Notes under the pieces: generated by a model
Told to the model about the DNA's origin: nothing
Databases searched by the model: none
Seen by the model: only the letters and a program-made list of their open reading frames with translations
Shown here: piece by piece, positions 1-8,683 of the stretch
Layout: the number at the start of each line of letters is the position of its first letter
Numbering within the stretch: position 1 is the first letter of the stretch
Made by a program: the position numbers and the translations under genes
Origin: CAWDLX01 sp963753485
GTDB taxonomy: Bacteria; Actinomycetota; Actinomycetes; Mycobacteriales; Micromonosporaceae
DNA: 64,000 nt
Reading direction: 5' to 3'
Assembly: GCA_963753485.1 (NCBI GenBank)
Contig: CAVWCL010000020.1
Coordinates: 186,001 to 250,000, forward strand

Positions 1-362
1 GTGGCGATGACCGTCGCGGTGTAGCTGCTGGCGTAGGCGAGCGGTGCGGCCGGCACCCACGAGCTGCCATCGGACCGGGTGGCGCCGGCGAGCGGGGTGG
101 CGCTGCCCGCCTTCGTCACGGTGACCGAGGAAACCTGGCCGTGGCCGACGCTCAGCCCGATCTCCGTCGAGACCGGCACGTGGGCGGCGCCGGCGGCCGG
201 CGTGATGGCCAGGGAGAGCGGCGGTGGCGGTGGGGTCGGCGGACCCTGGTTCGCGGTACCGGTCCGCGAGAAGAGTCCGCAGCCGCTCCCGGCGACGCCC
301 ACCGCCATCGTGAGCAAGCCGCACCACACCAGCCGGCGCCAGCCGTGCCCGGATCCCGCCAT
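1..362 (-). CDS. L,D-transpeptidase lipoprotein, N-terminal part (runs off left edge)
   Basis: Only the first 120 codons lie in the window. The start is ATG at 362. A short basic N-terminus (WRR) and a hydrophobic stretch end in a Cys (AGSGCGLF), so a secreted lipoprotein is likely, although the lipobox is imperfect. A Pro-rich linker (six prolines in a row) follows, then the start of an Ig-like domain (SLAITPAAGAAHVPVSTEIG). The complete paralogue in this window (47117-48415) has the same order: Cys anchor, Ig-like domain, a second domain, then YkuD. By analogy this should be a 3-3 peptidoglycan cross-linking enzyme. The YkuD catalytic domain itself lies outside the window, so the call rests on similarity to that paralogue. 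Confidence 0.72.
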   Translation of the reverse strand, partial: MAGSGHGWRRLVWCGLLTMAVGVAGSGCGLFSRTGTANQGPPTPPPPPLSLAITPAAGAAHVPVSTEIGLSVGHGQVSSVTVTKAGSATPLAGATRSDGSSWVPAAPLAYASSYTATVIA

Positions 363-455
363 CGCCGCACCCCCGTACGCGCTTGCGTTCGGTGCTCATC
401 CTCGCGCACCGGATGGGTCCGGGGTGGGCGTTTGCGCCACCTTGGTGGCGACGGC

Positions 456-776
456 TCAGGTCCGGGCGGCAACCGCCTCGGTACGCCCGCGGAGCCAGGA
501 CGTCGCCTTCCGCTCAGCGACGAACGACATGACCGGTACCGTGCCGGCCAGCAACATCAGCAGCGTGCGGACGAACGGCCACCGGGCCCGCACCGCGAGG
601 TCGAACGCGGCCACCAGGTAGACCATGTAGAGGAAGCCGTGGATCGGGCCGACGATCGCCACCATCGTGGGCTCGCCGGCGAAGTACTTCAGCGGCATCG
701 CGACGAAGACGAGCACCAGCAGGAAACTACCCACCACGTACGCCATCACCCGGAACCGCAGCAGTGCGCCGGACAT
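456..776 (-). CDS. DUF3817 small integral membrane protein
   Basis: A 106-residue protein with about three hydrophobic segments (roughly residues 8-32, 38-60 and 66-88), as in the DUF3817 family of unknown function. The motif GPIHGFLYMVYL is typical of that family. The start at 776 is favoured by a GGAG Shine-Dalgarno sequence four bases upstream; the reading frame stays open further upstream only as an antisense shadow of the next gene. It follows the membrane protein gene at 794-1192 by 17 nt on the same strand and is probably co-transcribed with it. Confidence 0.85.
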   Translation of the reverse strand: MSGALLRFRVMAYVVGSFLLVLVFVAMPLKYFAGEPTMVAIVGPIHGFLYMVYLVAAFDLAVRARWPFVRTLLMLLAGTVPVMSFVAERKATSWLRGRTEAVAART

Positions 777-793
777 CTGTCTCCTTCGGTTGG

Positions 794-1192
794 TCAGCCG
801 GGGTACTTCGACGGTGACGCCTGCGGATTCGCATTCAGCCAGGCGAGGTACCGGTTGTATGCGGCCAGCTCGTCGTCTCCGCTGTCGTCGTAGGCCGGAC
901 CGGTATGCTGACTCCCCCGTACCGGGCGGATCCGATCGCGGTGGGCGGCCTGATCCGCCGGCGCTCGCAGCACCTGGCGGATCTCCTTGATCCAGACGTA
1001 GACCACGAACGCGGCGAAGGCCGGCCACTCGATCGCGTACCCGAAAGAGAGTGGATTGCCACCCCGAAAACGGTTGATCTGCCACCAGCCCAGCAGCAGG
1101 AAGCCGACCACGAGTGCGACCGCGCCCAGATGCACGGCGAGCCACCGGGGCGTCAACACTCGCCTCGCGCCGGTCACCGCAGCCGGGGTCAC
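794..1192 (-). CDS. Small membrane protein of unknown function
   Basis: A 132-residue protein with two predicted membrane segments (about residues 18-36 and 50-68) and a charged cytoplasmic tail ending in repeated Ala/Asn/Pro. It contains the string GWWQINRF, reminiscent of the first helix of SURF1-type proteins, but the rest of that family is absent. Homologues in databases are often labelled a glucitol operon regulator; nothing in the sequence supports DNA binding. The GTG at 1192 has no Shine-Dalgarno but sits 7 nt after TATCCT, so leaderless translation is likely. It is the first gene of a two-gene unit with the DUF3817 gene and is divergent from the ATP-grasp operon. Confidence 0.72.
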   Translation of the reverse strand: MTPAAVTGARRVLTPRWLAVHLGAVALVVGFLLLGWWQINRFRGGNPLSFGYAIEWPAFAAFVVYVWIKEIRQVLRAPADQAAHRDRIRPVRGSQHTGPAYDDSGDDELAAYNRYLAWLNANPQASPSKYPG

Positions 1193-1199
1193 GCCAGCG

Positions 1200-1205
1200 A
1201 GGATA
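1200..1205 (-). promoter_or_regulatory. Putative -10 box of leaderless gene 794-1192
   Basis: TATCCT on the minus strand, 7 nt before the GTG start at 1192. This is the spacing expected when the transcript begins at the start codon. Confidence 0.45.
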
Positions 1206-1260
1206 GCCGCGCCGGCTGGGCCGCCCTCCTGCAGGTAGTGCGCTGGCCAGCGGCGGCACC

Positions 1261-1266
1261 TAAGAT
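1261..1266 (+). promoter_or_regulatory. Putative -10 box of leaderless ATP-grasp operon
   Basis: TAAGAT followed by six bases and the ATG at 1273. No Shine-Dalgarno sequence is present. The divergent -10 box of the neighbouring membrane gene is less than 60 nt away. Confidence 0.5.
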
Positions 1267-1272
1267 CCCGCC

Positions 1273-2838
1273 ATGGCGGACGTATTCGATCAGTACGCCG
1301 TCGCGGGCGCCTGGGACGAGATGTTCGAGCGTCCCGGCCAGCCGCGCTCGGCGTACCGGTCGCTGCACGCCGCCCTGCAACCGTGGTCGGTTGCCGACCT
1401 GCGCGCCCGGGCCGACCAGCTGGCCCGGGTCTTCACCGACCGCGGGGTCACCTTCTCCTACGCCGGTGAGGACCGGCCCTTCCCGCTCGACCTGGTCCCG
1501 CGCATCCTCGACGCCGTCGAGTGGGACCTGATCACCCGGGCGGTCCGCCAGCGGGTGCGGGCGCTGGAGTGCTTCCTGGCCGACGTGTACGGCGCCGGCG
1601 AGGTGCTCGCCGACGGCGTCGTGCCCCGCCGGCTCGTGTTGACCAGCGCGCATTTCCACCGGGCGGCGGCCGGGATCGAGCCGCCCAACGGGGTGCGCAT
1701 CCACGTCAGCGGGGTGGACCTGATCCGCGACGAGGCCGGCCAGTTCCGGGTACTGGAGGACAACCTGCGGATCCCGTCCGGAGTGAGCTACGTCATCGAG
1801 AACCGGCGGGCGCTGTCGCAGACCCTGCCCAGCCTCTTCGCCGAAGCGCGGGTCCACCCGGTCGACGACTACCCGGCTCGGCTGCTCGCCGCCCTGCGCG
1901 CCGCCGCCCCCGACGCGGTGGCCGACCCGTGCGTGGTCGTGCTGACGCCCGGCGTCTACAACGCCGCGTACTTCGAGCACGCGCTGCTCGCCCGGCTCAT
2001 GGGCGTCGAGCTGGTGGAGGGGCGCGACCTGGTGTGCATCGGCAACCGGGTGTGGATGCGCACCACCCAGGGCGAGCGGGGAGTGCATGTGGTCTACCGG
2101 CGCGTCGACGACGAGTTCCTGGACCCGCTGCACTTCCGGCCGGACTCGTTCATCGGGTGCCCCGGCATCGTCAACGCGGCCCGGGCGGGACACGTCACCC
2201 TGGCCAACGCCATCGGCAACGGTGTCGCCGACGACAAACTGCTCTACACCTACGTGCCGGAGCTGATCCGCTACTACCTGCACGAGGAGCCACTCATCTC
2301 CAATGTGGAGACTCACCGGCTCGATGACGCCGACGTGCTGGCCGAGGTGCTGGAGCATCTCGACGCGCTGGTCCTCAAGCCGGTCGACGGCGCCGGCGGC
2401 CAGGGCATTGTGATCGGGCCGCAGGCCGACGAGGACATCCTCACCGCCCTGCGCCAGACCGTGGCGGCAGATCCTCGCGGCTGGATCGCCCAGCGACCGG
2501 TGGCGCTGTCCACCTCGCCGACGCTGATCGGCGACCGGGTGGCCCCACGCCACATCGACCTGCGCCCGTACGCGGTCAACGACGGCAGCGACGTCTGGCT
2601 GGTGCCGGGCGGTCTGACCCGGGTGGCGCTGCCGGAGGGGGCACTGGTGGTGAACTCCAGCCAGGGCGGTGGCTCCAAGGACACCTGGGTGCTCGCCCGG
2701 GAGCCGGCCGGGGACAACCGCGGGGACTTGCCGGCGGCGGGCTCGTCGGCGCCGCGCTCCGAGCGTCCGCCGCCGGCCCTGATCCCGCACGACGTGAACC
2801 CGGGCTCCGCCGGCCCGGCCGGGCAGCAGCAGCAATGA
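1273..2838 (+). CDS. Circularly permuted ATP-grasp type 2 protein
   Basis: A 521-residue protein of the circularly permuted ATP-grasp family (old names DUF404/DUF407). Family-typical stretches are VSGVDLIRDEAG and VLEDNLRIPSGVSYV (about residues 145-170) and the nucleotide-binding loop KPVDGAGGQGIVIG (about 370). ATP-grasp enzymes form acyl-phosphates to join a carboxylate to an amine. This family has been predicted (Iyer and Aravind) to make or attach short peptides, acting with alpha-E and transglutaminase-like partners, which are exactly the next two genes. The last 40 residues are Pro/Ser/Gly-rich and probably disordered. The stop overlaps the next start by 4 nt (ATGA), showing translational coupling. 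The substrate is unknown. Confidence 0.9.
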   Translation: MADVFDQYAVAGAWDEMFERPGQPRSAYRSLHAALQPWSVADLRARADQLARVFTDRGVTFSYAGEDRPFPLDLVPRILDAVEWDLITRAVRQRVRALECFLADVYGAGEVLADGVVPRRLVLTSAHFHRAAAGIEPPNGVRIHVSGVDLIRDEAGQFRVLEDNLRIPSGVSYVIENRRALSQTLPSLFAEARVHPVDDYPARLLAALRAAAPDAVADPCVVVLTPGVYNAAYFEHALLARLMGVELVEGRDLVCIGNRVWMRTTQGERGVHVVYRRVDDEFLDPLHFRPDSFIGCPGIVNAARAGHVTLANAIGNGVADDKLLYTYVPELIRYYLHEEPLISNVETHRLDDADVLAEVLEHLDALVLKPVDGAGGQGIVIGPQADEDILTALRQTVAADPRGWIAQRPVALSTSPTLIGDRVAPRHIDLRPYAVNDGSDVWLVPGGLTRVALPEGALVVNSSQGGGSKDTWVLAREPAGDNRGDLPAAGSSAPRSERPPPALIPHDVNPGSAGPAGQQQQ

Positions 2839-3818
2839 GAAACGCGGGCATGCTCAGCCGGATCGCCGAGTCGCTGTTCTGGATCGGCCGCTATGTCGAA
2901 CGGGCCGACGACACCGCTCGCATTCTCGACGCCTTCCTCGCCCGAATCCTGGAAGACCCGTGGGTGGACGAGGACCTCGCCTGCCGTTCATTGCTGGCCA
3001 TCCTCGGCTGCCCGCCGCCGCACGGCGGCCGGTTGACCACCGGGGACGTGCTGGAGCTGATGGGGTTCGATCTGGCCAACCCCAACTCGATCGGGGGTGC
3101 GTTGGCCGCCGCGCGGGAGAATGCCCGCGGCGCCCGGGAGACGATCTCCAGCGAGATGTGGGAGTGCCTCAATGTCACCTGGCACGCGCTGGCCTCGCGG
3201 CGGCTCGCGGCCGAGCATCTCGGGCCGGCGCTCTACCTCAGCTTCGTGCGGGAACGCGCCGCCATGTTCACCGGACTGGCCGAGTCGACCATGAGCCGCG
3301 ACGACGGCTGGCGCTTCCTGGTGCTCGGGCGCAACCTCGAACGGGTCGACATGACCGCGCGCCTGCTCACCATCCAGGCGCTCACCGTCGAGTCGGCCCA
3401 GCCGTCCCTCCTCGTGGCGCCGCCGGTGCAGCAGTGGCGCACGGTGCTGCGGGCCTGCGGCGCCGACGAGTCGTTCCTGCGAACCCACGGCGGGCAGGTG
3501 CGCCCGCAGCGGGTGGCCGAGTTCCTCCTGCTGGACCGGCTCTTCCCGCGCTCCGCATTGCATGCGCTCACCGAGGCGGAGGAGTGCCTGCAGGCGCTGG
3601 CCCCGGCGACCGAGCGGGCCGGCATGGCCGATGCCGCCCGCCGCCCGGTCGGGCAGGCCCGCACCCGGCTCGAGTACGCCGACGCCGCCATCCTCCTCGA
3701 TGACCTGCCGGCACACCTGCGGGCGCTGCAGCGGGCCTGTGCGGCGGCGAGCGCGGCGGTCACCGCCCGGTACTTCGACCAGACGACGCCGGTCACCTGG
3801 GCGCACGAGGGCGTGTGA
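2835..3818 (+). CDS. Alpha-E domain protein (DUF403)
   Basis: A 327-residue all-helical protein of the alpha-E family. The conserved N-terminus MLSRIAESLFWIGRYVERADDTAR (here from residue 5) and the internal FLVLGRNLERVDMTARLL are diagnostic. Its biochemical role is not established; it nearly always sits between a circularly permuted ATP-grasp protein and a transglutaminase-like peptidase, and is thought to act with them on a peptide or amide product. The ATG at 2835 overlaps the upstream stop by 4 nt. The transglutaminase gene starts 1 nt after its stop, so the three proteins are probably made in fixed ratio. Confidence 0.92.
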   Translation: MRNAGMLSRIAESLFWIGRYVERADDTARILDAFLARILEDPWVDEDLACRSLLAILGCPPPHGGRLTTGDVLELMGFDLANPNSIGGALAAARENARGARETISSEMWECLNVTWHALASRRLAAEHLGPALYLSFVRERAAMFTGLAESTMSRDDGWRFLVLGRNLERVDMTARLLTIQALTVESAQPSLLVAPPVQQWRTVLRACGADESFLRTHGGQVRPQRVAEFLLLDRLFPRSALHALTEAEECLQALAPATERAGMADAARRPVGQARTRLEYADAAILLDDLPAHLRALQRACAAASAAVTARYFDQTTPVTWAHEGV

Positions 3819-3819
3819 C

Positions 3820-4662
3820 GTGGGCTGGCGGCTGCGGATCCGGCATGTGACGGGTTTCACGTACGCGGGGACTGCGCACGCGTCGTACAACGAGGCCCGG
3901 ATGACGCCGATGACGGTGACCGGCCAGACGACCCTGTTCAGCCAGGTCGAGTGCGTGCCGGCCGCGGCGACCTGGCGGTACCGCGACTACTGGGGCACCC
4001 AGGTCACCGTCTTCGACCTGCAGCGCCCGCACCAGCAGCTGCGGGTCACCGCCACCAGCCTGGTGGAGACCGCCGAGCGGAGCGCGCCGTCCGGTGACGC
4101 CGAATGGGCGCGCCTGCACGCGGAGTCCACTCGGGACGAGTACGCCGAGCTGCTCGCCCTCACCGATCTCACCACTGTGGATAGTGAGCTGGTGGCGATG
4201 GCGCAGCAGCTGGCCGCAGACCAGCCGCCGGCGGCGGCGGCCCGAGCCCTCGCGGACTGGGTCCGGGGCGCCGTCGAGTACCAGCCCGGCACGACTGGCG
4301 TGCGTACCAGTGCCCAGGAGGCGTGGTCGCTGCGCCAGGGGGTGTGCCAGGACATCGCCCACCTCAGCATCGCGCTGCTGCGGGCGGTGGGCATCCCGGC
4401 CCGGTACGTCTCGGGCTACCTCTACCCGAAGGCGGACGGGGCGGTCGGGCAGACCGTCGAGGGCCAGTCGCACGCCTGGGTGGAGTGGTGGTGCGGCGGC
4501 TGGGCCGGCTTCGACCCCACCAACGGGGTTCCAGCAGGTCCCGGTCACGTCCTGGTCGCCCGTGGGCGCGACTACGACGACGTGACGCCGCTCAAGGGCG
4601 TGTACCACGGCGCGCCCGGGTCCGGTCTCGGCGTCACCGTCGAGATCACCCGCCTCGCCTGA
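3820..4662 (+). CDS. Transglutaminase-like cysteine peptidase
   Basis: A 280-residue protein with a bacterial transglutaminase N-terminal domain (beta-rich, residues 1-150) and a papain-like transglutaminase domain. The triad is visible: Cys in RQGVCQDIAHL, His in QSHAWVEWW and Asp in GFDPTNG. Such enzymes hydrolyse or rearrange amide bonds; in this operon the protein may remove or process what the ATP-grasp enzyme attaches. The GTG at 3820 was chosen because it directly follows the alpha-E stop and gives the normal N-terminus (GWRLRIRHVTGFTY). No signal peptide is seen, so it is probably cytoplasmic. It ends just before palindrome B1, which may terminate the operon. Confidence 0.9.
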   Translation: MGWRLRIRHVTGFTYAGTAHASYNEARMTPMTVTGQTTLFSQVECVPAAATWRYRDYWGTQVTVFDLQRPHQQLRVTATSLVETAERSAPSGDAEWARLHAESTRDEYAELLALTDLTTVDSELVAMAQQLAADQPPAAAARALADWVRGAVEYQPGTTGVRTSAQEAWSLRQGVCQDIAHLSIALLRAVGIPARYVSGYLYPKADGAVGQTVEGQSHAWVEWWCGGWAGFDPTNGVPAGPGHVLVARGRDYDDVTPLKGVYHGAPGSGLGVTVEITRLA

Positions 4663-4664
4663 AG

Positions 4665-4732
4665 CCCGTCGATCTAGGGGTTAGGCACACGAAAGGAGAT
4701 CCATCCATGTGCATACGCCCTAGATCGACGGG
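4665..4732. repeat. Palindromic intergenic element B, copy 1
   Basis: A 68-nt element with perfect 15-bp terminal inverted repeats (4665-4679 and 4718-4732, core GATCTAGGG / CCCTAGATC). Inner arms carry TTAGGCACACG and CATGTGCATACG, and the loop contains GGAGATC. It lies between two convergent genes (transglutaminase and conservon GTPase). Copies 2 and 3 are at 31177-31240 and 37225-37286. In RNA it would fold into one long, interrupted hairpin, so it could act as a bidirectional terminator here, although it lacks a U tract. Confidence 0.85.
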
Positions 4733-4740
4733 GGGTTGGG

Positions 4741-5343
4741 TCAGGCCAGGGTGGGGCGCCGCCGGGTGCGGACCATGACGTGCTCGACGAGGGCGACGAA
4801 GACCGCCTTGCTGGACTCCCGGTCCCGCGCGTCGCAGAAGACCACCGGCACGTCGCTGTCGAGGTCGAGCGCCTCCCGCACCAGATCCGCGCTGTGGCGG
4901 CGTTCACCGTAGAAACAGTTCACCGCGACCAGGAACGGGGTGCCCCGCCGCTCGAAGTAGTCGATCGACGGGAAGCAGTCGGCCAGCCGGCGGGTGTCCG
5001 CGACCACGACGGCGCCGAGCGCCCCGAGGGCGAGCTCGTCCCAGAGGAACCAGAACCGGTCCTGGCCCGGCGTGCCGAAGAGGTACAGCACCAGGCGTTC
5101 GCCGACGGTGATCCGGCCGAAGTCCATCGCGACCGTGGTGGTGCGCTTCGCCTCGACACCCACGAGGTCGTCGGTGCCGATGCTGGCGTCGGTGAGCACC
5201 TCCTCGGTCTGCAGCGGCATGATCTCGCTGACCGAGCCGACCAAGGTGGTCTTGCCGACGCCGAAGCCACCGGCGACGAGGATCTTGAGCGCCATCGGAA
5301 CCAGGCCCGGGCGGCGGTCATCGTCAGAGCGAACGAAGTCCAT
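4741..5343 (-). CDS. Conservon GTPase (CvnD type)
   Basis: A 200-residue small GTP-binding protein, last gene of a four-gene conservon. The P-loop is GGFGVGKTT (about residues 25-33), the G3 region is LFGTPGQDRFWF, and the usual NKxD is replaced by VAVNCF, all typical of CvnD/MglA-like actinomycete GTPases. With CvnA-C it is thought to form a membrane-linked signalling complex resembling eukaryotic G-protein receptors, affecting development or secondary metabolism in Streptomyces. It overlaps the DUF742 gene by 20 nt. A later start at MALKILVAG (Met 17) is also possible. Confidence 0.92.
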   Translation of the reverse strand: MDFVRSDDDRRPGLVPMALKILVAGGFGVGKTTLVGSVSEIMPLQTEEVLTDASIGTDDLVGVEAKRTTTVAMDFGRITVGERLVLYLFGTPGQDRFWFLWDELALGALGAVVVADTRRLADCFPSIDYFERRGTPFLVAVNCFYGERRHSADLVREALDLDSDVPVVFCDARDRESSKAVFVALVEHVMVRTRRRPTLA

Positions 5344-5719
5344 CGATCACCGCCTGGAGGATGTTCTCGTCGGGCGGGTGCACGCCGGCGCTCGAGTCGA
5401 ACGTGGAGACCAGGCTTTCCTGCACGAGGTCACCGATGAGGACGCGGACCACGCCGAGGGGCAGATCGAGCTGGGCGGCGATCTCAGCGACGGAGTGGGC
5501 GGTGCGGGTGATGGCGAGGATGGTGCGGTGCTCCGGTTGGAGGTGGACGAGGTCGGCCTCGGGTGCGTAGAGCGCTTCGACGTAGGTGAGTAGGTCGAGC
5601 CCGCCGGTGCGCGGACTGGCCCGGCCGCCGGTCATGGTGTACGGCCGCACCACCGGACCAGCCTCGCGGTCGAGCCAGTCGTGACCGTCGCCGGCCTCGA
5701 CCGGCAGGTCATCCCACAT
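5324..5719 (-). CDS. DUF742 protein (CvnC type)
   Basis: A 131-residue protein matching DUF742. It opens with an acidic/aromatic stretch, then RPYTMTGGRASPRTG, and has a winged-helix-like C-terminal half (HRTILAITRTAHSVAEIAAQLDLPLGVVRVLIGDL) close in form to a MarR-type helix-turn-helix. It is third in the conservon, overlapping the roadblock gene by 11 nt and the GTPase gene by 20 nt. CvnC proteins are thought to bridge the sensor/roadblock pair and the GTPase; DNA binding is not established. Confidence 0.92.
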   Translation of the reverse strand: MWDDLPVEAGDGHDWLDREAGPVVRPYTMTGGRASPRTGGLDLLTYVEALYAPEADLVHLQPEHRTILAITRTAHSVAEIAAQLDLPLGVVRVLIGDLVQESLVSTFDSSAGVHPPDENILQAVIDGLRSL

Positions 5720-6125
5720 CGCTCGGGGCGGCGGCCGGCCGCAGCGGCGAGGAGAGGGTCTGGCCGACCCGCTTGACCAGCATGGCCATCTCGTAGGCGA
5801 TCAGGCCGATATCGGAGTCGGCGTTCGCGAGCACGGCGAGGCAGGCGCCGTGGCCGGCGGCGCTGACGAAGAGGAACGCCGACTCCATCTCGACGATGGT
5901 CTGGCGGACCGGACCGGCGCTGAAGTGCCGGGTGGCGCCCCGGGCCAGGCTCTGGAACCCGGCGGCTATGGCCGACATGTGCTCGGCATCCTCGCGGGCC
6001 AGGTTGCGGGTGGCCCCCATGAGCAGACCGTCCACCGAGAGCACCACGGCCTTCGTGGCGGACGGCACCCGCTCGACGAGATCGTCGAGCAGCCAGCCGA
6101 GGCCGCCGTCGCCGCTGTTGGTCAT
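5709..6125 (-). CDS. Roadblock/LC7 domain protein (CvnB type)
   Basis: A 138-residue roadblock/LC7 protein with the typical LLDDLVERVPSATKAVVLSVDGLLMGAT start and the later FLFVSAAGHGACLAVLANADSDIGLIAYEM. Roadblock proteins act as GAP-like or scaffold partners of small GTPases, here the CvnD protein two genes downstream. Its ATG overlaps the stop of the sensor kinase gene by 4 nt, showing translational coupling. Confidence 0.93.
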   Translation of the reverse strand: MTNSGDGGLGWLLDDLVERVPSATKAVVLSVDGLLMGATRNLAREDAEHMSAIAAGFQSLARGATRHFSAGPVRQTIVEMESAFLFVSAAGHGACLAVLANADSDIGLIAYEMAMLVKRVGQTLSSPLRPAAAPSDVG

Positions 6126-8452
6126 CGGGGATCCCTCTCCGCGCCGTCGTCGCCCGGGATGGCCTCCGCGTCGCGGCGCCCCCGGTCCATGCCCGACTGG
6201 AACGAACTCATCATCGCCCGAAGCTGTTCCGGCGTGCGCGCGGTGGCGCTCAGTGTCGCCGTGTCGGCCGTGATGGTGTCGGTGACGTCATCGCGCAGTT
6301 GCGGGACGAGACTGGTCTGGCGGACCCGGCGCGGCAGCGCGTCGGGTCCGGCCGAGGCGGGCGCCTCGATGATCTCCTGCCGGGCGTGCCTGGGTGGCGT
6401 GTAGGCGTCCGTGACCGGTGCCTCTCCCGCGCCCGGTCGCGGTGGGGCGACCTCCGGCCCGCGGGGCGCCGCGATCGCCGGCCGCTGGCCCGTCGTGATC
6501 TCTCGGTACAGGCTGCCGTTCGCGGTCCCGTTGGCCCCGGGCACAAGTGCCAGCACCTCCCGGTGGTCGGCCACGATCAGATCGGCCGGCAGCAGCGCCA
6601 CCGCAGTGATGCCGCCGTACGCCGACGAGCGCAACTGGACCTTCACGCCGTGCCGGGCGGCCAGCCGGGCAACCACGAAGAGCCCGAGTTGTGCGCTGTT
6701 GGCCGGGTCGAAGTCCGGCGGCTGGTCGAGCCGGGCGTTGCCGGCGTCGAGATCGGCCGGGCTCATCCCGAGTCCGCGGTCCTCGATCTCGATGGCGAAG
6801 CCGTGGGCGACCACCTCGCCGCCGACGTTGACCCGGGTGTGCGGGGGCGAGAACGAGGTGGCGTTCTCGATCAGCTCGGCCAGCAGGTGGATGAGGTCAC
6901 CGACGGCCCGGCCGGCGATGGCGAGCTCCGGCATCGGCCGGATCGAGACCCGGGCATAGTCCTCGACCTCGGAGACGGCGCCACGCAGCACGTCCACGAG
7001 CGGGACCGGGTTGCGCCAGCCGCGGCCGGGCGCGGCCCCAGCGAGGATCACCAGGTCCTCGGCGTGGCGGCGCATCCTGGTGGCGAGATGGTCGACCCGG
7101 AACAGGTCCTCCAGCTCGGTCGGGTCGTCCACCCGGCGCTCCATCCGGTCCAGGATGGACAGTTGGCGGTGCAGCAGGGTCTGGCTGCGCCGGGCGATGT
7201 TGAGGAAGACCTCGTTGAGCCCTTGGCGGAGGTTCGCCTCGTCGACCGCCGAGTTCACCGCGGTGCGCTGCAGTTCGTTGAACGCGCGGCCGACCTGGCC
7301 GATCTCGTCGTCGCCGTACGGGAGTGCGGGGGCCTCCTGGGCCACGTCGACCAGCTCGCCCCGGCGTAGCCGGGCCACCACCCCGGGCAGGCGGTCGACC
7401 GCGAGCTCCTGGGCGGCCTGGCGCAGCCCGGCGAGCCGCTTGATGAGGCTGCGGGCGATCCGGATCATCGCGTAGAGCGTGACCACCACGGTGACCAGGC
7501 CGAGCAGGCCGGTCAGCGCGATGTTGCCGAAGATGGCCAGGTTCGACGGCGTGCTGATGGCGAGCAGGCGGTCGGTGGCCGAGCTGGTGAACTGGGCCGC
7601 CTGGTTCGCCACCTCGGCGTAGACGCCCCGCCAGATGGTCGCGGGCACCGGCACCGGGGCACCAGCCCGCCCCTGGGCCAGCACGCTGTTCTCCAGGGCC
7701 GTCAACCGCTGGAAGTCGCCCGTGCTGGCGAGCACGTTCCAAAGGTCGCGGTCCCGGTCCAACAGGGCCGGCACGGTGTCGGCGATGACGAACCGCTGGG
7801 CGCCGATGAGCTGGACCACTTCGCTGAGGTCGGCGGCGTTCAGCGAGCCGGCCGCGTAGGCCCCGCTGAGCACCACGTCCTCGCGGGCCAGCAGGTCCCG
7901 GGCGCGACCGAGGCCGACCAGAGCCCGGGCCTGCCGGGAGATGTCCTCGTCGGCGATGCGCACGAGCGACTCGCTGAGCAGGAAACCGGCATCGGCCACG
8001 GCGGTGTAGGCCTGCCCGGCCGCGGTGCGGTCGAGCGCCCCGCGGTCGACCGACTCCCGGGTCGCGGCGAGGGAGTCGATCTGCGCGAGCACGGTGCCGA
8101 CCCGGGCCCGCACGAGATCGGTCGCCGCGTCCTGCGCGTCCTGGCCGCCGGCGAGCTGGCGGAAGTGCGCGGCCGCCGCGTCGGTCCGGGCCCGCTGCGC
8201 GGCCAACGCGGTGGCGTCGGGTCGGCCGCTGGCGAGATAGACCACCGTGAGCTTTCGCTCGGCCTGCAGCTCGCCGATGAGTGCGGTGACCGGCCGGCCG
8301 ATGCTGTCGAGATTGCTCTGGGCGTCCAGCAGGTCGAGTCCGGGGCCGAGGGTCACCGCGGTCGCCAGGCCCCACATCACGACGAGGGTGACCAGCGGGA
8401 CCAGCAGAAGCGAAATGATCTTCGCCCGAATCGACCAGTGTCGGGTACGCAT
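6122..8452 (-). CDS. Nitrate/nitrite-sensor-type histidine kinase (CvnA type)
   Basis: A 776-residue membrane sensor, first gene of the conservon. The N-terminal membrane helix (about residues 12-34) is followed by a large extracellular helical domain of the nitrate/nitrite-sensing type (about 45-300), a second membrane helix (about 305-330), a HAMP-like region, and a histidine kinase ATPase domain with N-box ELIENATSFSPPHT and G-box EDRGLGMSPADL. A long Pro/Arg-rich tail follows (about 640-776). The start at 8452 (MRTRHWSIRAK) has GAGG four bases upstream; a GTG one codon earlier is an alternative. The frame is open to 8821, but that region lacks coding character. Confidence 0.9.
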   Translation of the reverse strand: MRTRHWSIRAKIISLLLVPLVTLVVMWGLATAVTLGPGLDLLDAQSNLDSIGRPVTALIGELQAERKLTVVYLASGRPDATALAAQRARTDAAAAHFRQLAGGQDAQDAATDLVRARVGTVLAQIDSLAATRESVDRGALDRTAAGQAYTAVADAGFLLSESLVRIADEDISRQARALVGLGRARDLLAREDVVLSGAYAAGSLNAADLSEVVQLIGAQRFVIADTVPALLDRDRDLWNVLASTGDFQRLTALENSVLAQGRAGAPVPVPATIWRGVYAEVANQAAQFTSSATDRLLAISTPSNLAIFGNIALTGLLGLVTVVVTLYAMIRIARSLIKRLAGLRQAAQELAVDRLPGVVARLRRGELVDVAQEAPALPYGDDEIGQVGRAFNELQRTAVNSAVDEANLRQGLNEVFLNIARRSQTLLHRQLSILDRMERRVDDPTELEDLFRVDHLATRMRRHAEDLVILAGAAPGRGWRNPVPLVDVLRGAVSEVEDYARVSIRPMPELAIAGRAVGDLIHLLAELIENATSFSPPHTRVNVGGEVVAHGFAIEIEDRGLGMSPADLDAGNARLDQPPDFDPANSAQLGLFVVARLAARHGVKVQLRSSAYGGITAVALLPADLIVADHREVLALVPGANGTANGSLYREITTGQRPAIAAPRGPEVAPPRPGAGEAPVTDAYTPPRHARQEIIEAPASAGPDALPRRVRQTSLVPQLRDDVTDTITADTATLSATARTPEQLRAMMSSFQSGMDRGRRDAEAIPGDDGAERDPR

Positions 8453-8683
8453 CACACCTCGTCCAGGGTCCAGCACGCCGACGGACCACCGGATTGTAAT
8501 GCCCCGACCCGACATCCTCGATGACACGTTCGGCTTTGTCCGGGTTGGCTGGCTGGTCAGGCCAGACGCGGCGGCCACCGGCGAGCCGCGGCCGGTTCGA
8601 CGCAACCTCACGCTGGGTGAGCCGCTCGGGTAGGGCAGACTGTTCGCCGCACACCCCGTCGCCGAGCAGGGGGTACCCCGCTG

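Noticed and set aside
1189..2835. 548-codon minus-strand frame
   Set aside because: It is the exact antisense of the ATP-grasp gene; its composition (His/Asp/Val/Arg-rich) is a mirror-frame artefact and no domain is visible.
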